A stretch of 64,000 nt of DNA from NCBI GenBank assembly GCA_964633225.1, contig CAZWFQ010000008.1:9406-73405 (forward strand). Direction: 5' to 3'. Every line of letters starts with the position of its first letter. The first letter of the stretch is position 1. The translations under genes and the position numbers were made by a program. The notes under the pieces were generated by a model, which was given only the letters and a program-made list of their open reading frames with translations, did not search any database and was not told the DNA's origin. Of this stretch, positions 60,784-64,000 are shown in pieces. This stretch comes from JAKQIM01 sp964633225 (GTDB taxonomy: Bacteria; Chloroflexota; Anaerolineae; Anaerolineales; UBA4823).

Positions 60784-60811
60784 TATACTTGAGACAATTG
60801 CTTGTGCAAGC
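60784..60811 (+). promoter_or_regulatory. -10 and CAATTGCTTG operator of the Gly-rich gene
   Basis: TATACT at 60784-60789 and CAATTGCTTG at 60795-60804, then TG and CAAGC. Compared with 26023-26050, 22 of 28 positions are identical, including the -10 and the CAATTGCTTG core, which suggests a common repressor. It is also partly palindromic (TGCTTG-N2-CAAGCA). Confidence 0.55.
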
Positions 60812-60857
60812 ATTTCACAGGCTAAATATGAGTGTTCAAACGACCAGGAGGTTTGCG

Positions 60858-61364
60858 ATGTTGAAGAAAATTATCGTTGGTGTATTGGTAACTACCGTGG
60901 CAGTTGCGGTGGGCGTCAGCATTTACAATGCCAGTGCTGCGCCGCAAGTTGAAGCGCAGATCGAAGTGCCAGCGGCTGCCCCTGTTATGCAGGCGCATGT
61001 TCCTCAGGTTGAAACACGGGCTGCAAATGCGGCCCCGGTGTCTCCGGCGGGTGTTCAGCCGGAGCCCGCCCAAACGGCAGCCAGCCAAAACTATGCTGCA
61101 GGGGGCGGAGCGGGCAGCGGCGGTTACGGCGGTGGACGCAATGGCGGGCAGGGTGCACAAACCGGCTCGGCGGCTGGAACCTATGCAGGAGAGGCCGGCG
61201 GCGGCATCACGCCTGGAGCTGGGGGGCAGGGGGCTGGCGGTGGGAAGGGAGCGGGCGGTGGGCAAGGTGCTGGCGACAGGCAGGGAGCGGCTGATGGGCA
61301 GGGGACCGGTGGTGCATCTGGGCGGCCGGCCTGGGCTGGTCAGGGACAGGGTAATCAGCCTTAA
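60858..61364 (+). CDS. Secreted Gly/Ala-rich protein
   Basis: 168 residues. Signal peptide MLKKIIVGVLVTTVAVAVGVSIYNASAA, with a plausible signal-peptidase site after ASAA; the mature part is Ala/Pro/Gln-rich then Gly-rich with repeated GAGGG/GQGAG stretches. No domain is recognised; it may be a surface, matrix or low-complexity linker protein. Start ATG 60858 with AGGAGG 6 bases upstream. Its strand is opposite to cytochrome b, from which it is divergently transcribed. Confidence 0.75.
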   Translation: MLKKIIVGVLVTTVAVAVGVSIYNASAAPQVEAQIEVPAAAPVMQAHVPQVETRAANAAPVSPAGVQPEPAQTAASQNYAAGGGAGSGGYGGGRNGGQGAQTGSAAGTYAGEAGGGITPGAGGQGAGGGKGAGGGQGAGDRQGAADGQGTGGASGRPAWAGQGQGNQP

Positions 61365-61436
61365 CAGGTGTTCCATTGACAATCAAAAGATTCAGTTTTT
61401 GATGATATCAGGCAAACGTCAATTCAAGACCAAGAG

Positions 61437-61469
61437 CGGGACAGGCCTAGGGCGCCTGCTCCCGTTTTT
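61437..61469 (+). terminator. Intrinsic terminator after the Gly-rich gene
   Basis: CGGGACAGGC (61437-61446) pairs with GCCTG-C-TCCCG (61454-61464) with one bulged base, followed by TTTTT. Lies 73 bases after the Gly-rich gene and before the next promoter. Confidence 0.7.
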
Positions 61470-61483
61470 GATTCTGGCTTGGC

Positions 61484-61512
61484 TTGACATAGGAGATGAA
61501 TTGTACTATTCT
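61484..61512 (+). promoter_or_regulatory. Promoter of the first DUF4405 gene
   Basis: TTGACA at 61484-61489 is a full -35 consensus; TATTCT at 61507-61512, 17 bases away, is the -10. The ATG of the DUF4405 gene is at 61566, with GGAG at 61554-61557. Confidence 0.65.
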
Positions 61513-61565
61513 GAAGGCTAAGCGGCTTCTGATGATGTGCTGCTTGCTGCTGTGGAGTAGTGAAT

Positions 61566-62012
61566 ATGCAAAAAGGTACGTTGAATTTTTGGGTTGATTT
61601 AGGGTTATTTATGCTGTTGTTGGTAACAATCCTGGCTGCAACGATTGAAATCTTCATCCCTTGCTTCGTACATGTAATTTTGGGCCTTTTGCTAAGTGCT
61701 GGCGCACTGGTTCACGTTGCGTTGCACTGGAAATGGATTGAGAATGCCTTTCAACGTTTTGGACACTTGCCGCCGCAGGTGCGCACTAATTTTTTACTGA
61801 ACCTGGTTCTGTTCTTGGCCTACAGCGCGGCAGGGGCGATGGGGCTAATTGCGCGTTCGTTTATCTTCGCTGGGCCGCTGCGCCATGTGCTGGGCTTCTT
61901 CCATGTTTCTTTGGTTTTGGGATTACTGTTGCTACAAACTATCCATTTGATCCGCCACTGGAAATGGGTAACGAAAACAGCCCAAAGGATGCTTGGGCCG
62001 TCTTCGATTTGA
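61566..62012 (+). CDS. DUF4405 membrane protein
   Basis: 148 residues, four membrane helices (GLFMLLLVTILAAT; CFVHVILGLLLSAGALVHVALHW; NLVLFLAYSAAGAMGLI; VSLVLGLLLLQTIHLIRHW) with His residues at the ends of two helices (HVALHW, HLIRHW) suitable for haem b binding, as in cytochrome b561-like families. Begins at ATG 61566 after GGAG. Encoded next to the two-domain paralogue on the opposite strand; both face inwards (convergent). Confidence 0.78.
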   Translation: MQKGTLNFWVDLGLFMLLLVTILAATIEIFIPCFVHVILGLLLSAGALVHVALHWKWIENAFQRFGHLPPQVRTNFLLNLVLFLAYSAAGAMGLIARSFIFAGPLRHVLGFFHVSLVLGLLLLQTIHLIRHWKWVTKTAQRMLGPSSI

Positions 62013-62034
62013 TTATGCAGGGCAGCGTTATGGG

Positions 62035-62649
62035 TTAGTTTGCGGTGCTTGATTGCTGTACTGGCCGCATAGGGATCAGCATGGCGATCATCTTGCGGGT
62101 CACTTTTGTGACCCATTTCCAATGAATGGCAAAATGAATGATGGCTGCCGCGATGAGTGTTATTCCTGCCCAGGTGTGGAGCAGATCCCAAGTAGTGCGG
62201 GTGAACAGGATAGCGGGGTCTACTGCTCTGTGCTCGCCGGGAACGAACAGAAAGTATATCCCGCTAATGGCAGTGAGCGCAAAACTAGCGGCGACAAAGC
62301 AATTTACGATCAAGTTCCAGCGCCCGCGAGGGTTCATGCAGCCGCATTTACCGTTCATCTCGTTCCAAATACGCCGGGCCATGCTAACAAACCAGGGCCA
62401 ATGGATGACCAGATGGATGATAGCAGCTGCGATCATGGCTGTGCCGGCCCAGGTGTGCAGGGCATCCCAGGTATGGCGGCTGAACAGGATTTGAATATTG
62501 TAAGACGGGTTGCGCCCGCCTTGGAATCCGCCCGATGGCAGGAAGAGAAAATAAATTCCTGATAAAGTGGCGATCACTGCGCTGCTGAAAAGCGATGCGT
62601 CAATCCACCAATTCTTCTGTGTTTGCTTGGATACGGGTGCCATTGCCAT
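62035..62649 (-). CDS. Tandem DUF4405 membrane protein (two repeats)
   Basis: 204 residues. Two copies of a DUF4405-like unit, each with HTWDALHTWAG or TTWDLLHTWAG, and IHLVIHWPW or IHFAIHWKW: the first near 65-100, the second near 150-190. The four conserved His in each copy may bind haem b. The middle linker has NGKCGCMNPRGRW. The start is ATG 62649 with AAGGA 9 bases before; ATG 62643 is also possible. Phased TTCACA boxes and an inverted repeat lie upstream. Confidence 0.8.
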   Translation of the reverse strand: MAMAPVSKQTQKNWWIDASLFSSAVIATLSGIYFLFLPSGGFQGGRNPSYNIQILFSRHTWDALHTWAGTAMIAAAIIHLVIHWPWFVSMARRIWNEMNGKCGCMNPRGRWNLIVNCFVAASFALTAISGIYFLFVPGEHRAVDPAILFTRTTWDLLHTWAGITLIAAAIIHFAIHWKWVTKVTRKMIAMLIPMRPVQQSSTAN

Positions 62650-62692
62650 AGTGTCCGTCCTTCTTCCATTTGTTATTCGCACGATTTTGATT

Positions 62693-62751
62693 GCTGCAAG
62701 TATCACATGCTACAAGCAAATGATACTTGCAGCATGTGAAGAATGGGTGAA
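62693..62751 (-). promoter_or_regulatory. Inverted repeat and phased boxes upstream of the tandem DUF4405 gene
   Basis: GCTGCAAGTATCA (62693-62705) and TGATACTTGCAGC (62721-62733) form a 13-bp inverted repeat; CACATGCT and AGCATGTG overlap it. On the minus strand TTCACC (62751-62746) and TTCACA (62740-62735) are 11 bases apart, as at 60.7 kb, and CATTTGCTTGT (62722-62712) resembles the CAATTGCTTG motif. Confidence 0.55.
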
Positions 62752-62788
62752 GGATCGGTATAGAATTGATGAATTTTGAAGAAGGTGG

Positions 62789-63772
62789 TTATTTTGACCA
62801 GTCAACCACCATCTGCTTGCGTCCGTGCAATAGTTTTTCAACGGCGATGGCAGCGGTTGCGCCCTCGGCGGCAGCAATCACGGCCTGCTTGATGTGATTG
62901 CATAATACATCGCCGACAGCGAATACACCTGGTATGGCGGTGCGATATTCGCGATCTACAACCAGGCAGCCGGTTTCACTGGCCTCGAGCTGCCCTTGCA
63001 GAAAATCTGTGATGGGCTTGCCGCCCTGGAGATAAACGAATGCGCCGGTGACGGCAATGGTTTGCTCGGGCTGGCCGCGCGGGGCAAACCGGACGCCTTC
63101 AACCCGTTCCTGGCCTAAGATCTGGCGCAAACCGGCTCCCTGGTACAACTGAATTTTTGGGTGGTTGACCAGCTCATCCACCAGGTGTTGGGGGGCTTTC
63201 AGCTCAGGGGTAGGTGAGAGAAAGTGAACCTTACGGGCGAATCTCGTGAGGAACAGGCCCTCCTCAATGGCTTCGTCGCTGTTTCCCGCCACGACCACTT
63301 CTTGATCGCGGAAGAAAGCGCCATCACAGGTGGCGCAGTACGAAACGCCGTGCCCAAGCAGCTCATCTTCTCCCTTGACACGGGTGCCGCGTCCCATCGA
63401 ACCGGTGGCGATGATTACAGCGCGGGCCGTGTATGTGCTATTGTTGCCAAAAACGGTCTTTTCTTCAGAGAGCAGGTCTACACCGATCACCTTGTCCGAG
63501 ATAAATTCGCTCCCAAAAGTGCGCGCCTGGTTGCGCATCCGTTCCAGCAGGTCGGCGCCGCTGATCTCCTCGGTGACGCCGGGGTAATTGGCGATCTTCC
63601 CGGTAATTCCTAACGCTCCGGTGGTCAGGCCTTTGTCAATCACCAGGGTTTTCAAACCGGCGCGGGAGGTGTAAATGGCAGCCGTCGCTCCAGCAGGGCC
63701 GCCACCGATGATCAGTACATCGTAATTGGTTGGGGCGGCGCTTTGAATGGTCGATCCCAGGTCAAAATTCAT
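62789..63772 (-). CDS. trxB: Thioredoxin reductase
   Basis: 327 residues. FAD site GGGPAGATAAIYTSRAG near 24, redox motif CATCDG near 150, NADPH site VVAGNSDEAIEEGLFL near 165, and the C-terminal FAD segment AVGDVLCNHIKQAVIAAAEGATAA. Reduces thioredoxin with NADPH. GNSDEA in place of GGGDSA at the NADPH loop is somewhat unusual. ATG 63772 has AAGGAG 6 bases upstream. Confidence 0.92.
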   Translation of the reverse strand: MNFDLGSTIQSAAPTNYDVLIIGGGPAGATAAIYTSRAGLKTLVIDKGLTTGALGITGKIANYPGVTEEISGADLLERMRNQARTFGSEFISDKVIGVDLLSEEKTVFGNNSTYTARAVIIATGSMGRGTRVKGEDELLGHGVSYCATCDGAFFRDQEVVVAGNSDEAIEEGLFLTRFARKVHFLSPTPELKAPQHLVDELVNHPKIQLYQGAGLRQILGQERVEGVRFAPRGQPEQTIAVTGAFVYLQGGKPITDFLQGQLEASETGCLVVDREYRTAIPGVFAVGDVLCNHIKQAVIAAAEGATAAIAVEKLLHGRKQMVVDWSK

Positions 63773-63910
63773 GGTTTACTCCTTATCAGCAGTTTCATGT
63801 ACTTAGATGCAAAAGGGGCCTAAAGGTTGCATCGTTATGACTTTGCAGGCCATTGTTGATCGTAAATTGCCATTCGTTTACTGTAGGGGCTCTGCAGGCA
63901 GATTAAAGAC

Positions 63911-63940
63911 ATTGCCCCCGGGAAGTTTCCCAGGGGCAAT
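63911..63940 (-). terminator. Hairpin after the tRNA-Pro gene
   Basis: A 14-base arm (63911-63924) pairs with 63927-63940 with one mismatch and a 2-base loop, directly after the tRNA 3' end on the minus strand. Only TTT follows at a distance, so it is a weak terminator or a processing hairpin. Confidence 0.5.
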
Positions 63941-63944
63941 TCTG

Positions 63945-64000
63945 TCGGGGCGCCGAGATTTGAACTCGGGGCCTCACGGACCCGAACCGTGCGCTCTAGC
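63945..64000 (-). tRNA. tRNA-Pro (anticodon CGG), partial
   Basis: The 3' 56 bases of the gene. Minus-strand anticodon arm CACGG-TTCGGGT-CCGTG (anticodon CGG at 63984-63982), T arm CCGAG-TTCAAAT-CTCGG, then acceptor strand CGCCCCG and discriminator A at 63945. The 5' side lies beyond the window. CCA is not encoded (ACA follows). Confidence 0.93.

Noticed and set aside
1..64000. CRISPR arrays, transposases, integrases and phage genes
   Set aside because: I saw no regularly spaced repeats, no inverted-repeat-bounded transposase and no phage structural gene. The Cas4-like nuclease at 8382-9275 has AddAB-type neighbours and no other cas gene.

Overview
The window is a bacterial chromosome segment, interrupted by one 100-base assembly gap. 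There are no phage genes, insertion sequences or CRISPR arrays. The gene content resembles an anaerobic or facultative Chloroflexota bacterium of the Anaerolineae type: Mrp/MinD iron-sulfur ATPases, NifX-like proteins, a Qmo/Hdr-like complex, DUF5320, a FAD-less molybdenum hydroxylase, cytochrome bd with a fused CydDC, and a b/Rieske/tri-haem quinol oxidase. This placement is inferred from gene content only.

Layout. 1-498: end of an amino-acid ABC ATPase, facing a terminator shared with a long leftward block (569-13640). That block holds htpG, ettA, a methyltransferase, a Tat-exported L,D-transpeptidase, recJ and a three-protein AddAB-like DNA-end-processing set (AddB-like P-loop protein, UvrD-type helicase, Fe-S PD-(D/E)XK nuclease). 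13767-16476: a double-FHA protein, a TIM-barrel protein cut by the gap, and a transglutaminase-like protein. 16595-22634: cydA, cydB and a single-chain CydDC. 22636-25522: an RlmL-type methyltransferase and a YgiQ-type radical SAM protein.

26079-34211 is the most interesting region. It is one rightward operon: ArsR regulator, TusA, a cysteine-less MvhD-like protein, QmoA-like and QmoB/HdrA-like flavoproteins, a small winged-helix protein, a QmoC-like membrane Fe-S protein, DsrE, a second TusA, a YedE/TsuA sulfur importer and a second DsrE. It combines the parts of a Qmo/Hdr quinone-linked electron-transfer complex with sulfur-carrier proteins and a sulfur-compound permease. No HdrB, AprAB or DsrAB is present. 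A three-armed hairpin element closes it, followed by a leftward LysR regulator, a Trx-VKOR fusion, TrmO and a DUF364 protein.

37726-47022: a MOP-type aldehyde oxidoreductase (2x[2Fe-2S] plus Mo domain, no FAD), an AIRS/HypE-like protein, a COG0731 radical SAM protein, a ZIP transporter, DUF89, peptide deformylase, a threonine synthase fused to a response-regulator receiver domain, and a CGGC protein. 47043-56443: a leftward Fe-S/metal cluster resembling the Desulfovibrio Orp (orange protein) system. It has a DUF59-Mrp-IscU fusion, a MIP18-like protein, two ferredoxin-containing MinD ATPases, two NifX/Orp-like proteins, DUF5320, a zinc-ribbon protein and a ferredoxin, with three ICMT-like membrane methyltransferases, a beta-lactamase-fold protein and an AhpD-like protein among them. 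56448-57164: an XRE-cupin regulator whose promoter lies between two copies of an AT-rich palindrome, one of them the core of a perfect 40-bp palindrome.

57318-63772: a tri-haem cytochrome c, Rieske protein and cytochrome b (one operon), a secreted Gly-rich protein, two DUF4405 membrane proteins and a thioredoxin reductase. The promoters here carry 11-bp-phased TTCACA-type repeats, and a CAATTGCTTG motif is shared with the ArsR/sulfur promoter at 26 kb. The window ends inside a tRNA-Pro(CGG) gene on the minus strand.
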